40,117 nt of DNA from an uncultured Bacteroidales bacterium (GTDB taxonomy: Bacteria > Bacteroidota > Bacteroidia > Bacteroidales > UBA932): the NCBI GenBank assembly GCA_900316045.1, contig ONBM01000044.1, positions 1 through 40,117 of the forward strand, in the 5' to 3' direction. Of the stretch, positions 40,091 to 40,117 are shown piece by piece. The position numbers and the translations under genes were made by a program. The first letter of the stretch is position 1. Each line of letters begins with the position of its first letter. The notes beneath the pieces are model-generated. The model ran no database searches. It saw only the letters and a list, made by a program, of their open reading frames with translations, and had not been told where the DNA came from.

Positions 40091-40117
40091 ATGTACTTAC
40101 GGATAAATAATTCTTTG
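40091..40117 (+). other. possible start of a further gene at the window edge
   Basis: An ATG followed by an open frame (MYLRINNSL) runs off the window. Some IS-family transposases start with similar MYLRIN-like sequence, so an insertion that removed the end of cas2 is possible. Nine codons are too few to decide. Confidence 0.2.

Overview
The window looks like a chromosomal segment of a Bacteroidales (Bacteroidota) bacterium. Several intergenic regions carry the Bacteroidota promoter form TTTG-N19/20-TAnnTTTG. Shine-Dalgarno sequences are largely absent. The gene content also fits this phylum: short CstA, MtaB, TamB, GxDLY-type SGNH hydrolase, single-chain SdaA and many lipoproteins with -GC/-SC lipoboxes. 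All functional calls come from reading the sequence and from remembered family features; no database search was run.

Layout. 1-1.6 kb: an uncharacterised remnant, a small outer-membrane beta-barrel protein and a decayed tandem copy of it. 1.6-4.4 kb (+): flavodoxin-like lipoprotein, CstA-type transporter, Nudix hydrolase. 4.4-8.4 kb (-): peroxide defence (ahpC, ahpF, with a terminator between them) and cysteine synthesis (cysK, cysE). 8.5-10.9 kb (-): MBL-fold hydrolase and GxDLY/SGNH esterase. 10.9-17.9 kb (-): compact operon tamB - RsmI-like methyltransferase - folB - mtaB. 18-22.6 kb (+): tsaD, an FAD oxidoreductase with two internal repeat expansions, and a beta-lactamase-fold lipoprotein. 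TsaD makes t6A and MtaB converts t6A to ms2t6A, so two steps of one tRNA modification lie on opposite sides of one divergent promoter region. 22.7-24.6 kb: umuD-umuC. 24.6-28.75 kb: a glycerophosphodiester phosphodiesterase diverging from pgi, a galacturonokinase-like GHMP kinase and a sugar nucleotidyltransferase. 28.75-32 kb: a GC-rich island, a RAYT transposase bracketed by two pairs of REP-like units, L-serine dehydratase and a flavin-reductase-like lipoprotein.

32.4 kb to the end (+) is a type I CRISPR-Cas operon, I-B-like and perhaps the Bacteroidota variant once called PGING: cas6 - cas5 - cas3 - cas8-like - cas7 - cas4 - cas1 - cas2. No CRISPR array is visible. This block is visibly more A+T-rich and lacks the strong GAATAT hexamer enrichment of the rest of the window.

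The strongest observation is at 34305-34500. A 182-bp MITE-like element with perfect 12-bp terminal inverted repeats (CTCAAGTTTCGC) and a 7-bp target duplication (TTATTAA) sits inside cas3. Removing it and one duplication restores one uninterrupted HD-helicase Cas3 frame of about 715 codons. The element therefore split a single-chain Cas3 into separate HD and helicase reading frames. cas2 also appears cut to 37 codons, so both interference and spacer acquisition may be impaired. A second mobile signature is the RAYT/REP cluster: the same repeat unit supplies the last residues (QGRQDRH) of both the transposase and the neighbouring serine dehydratase.
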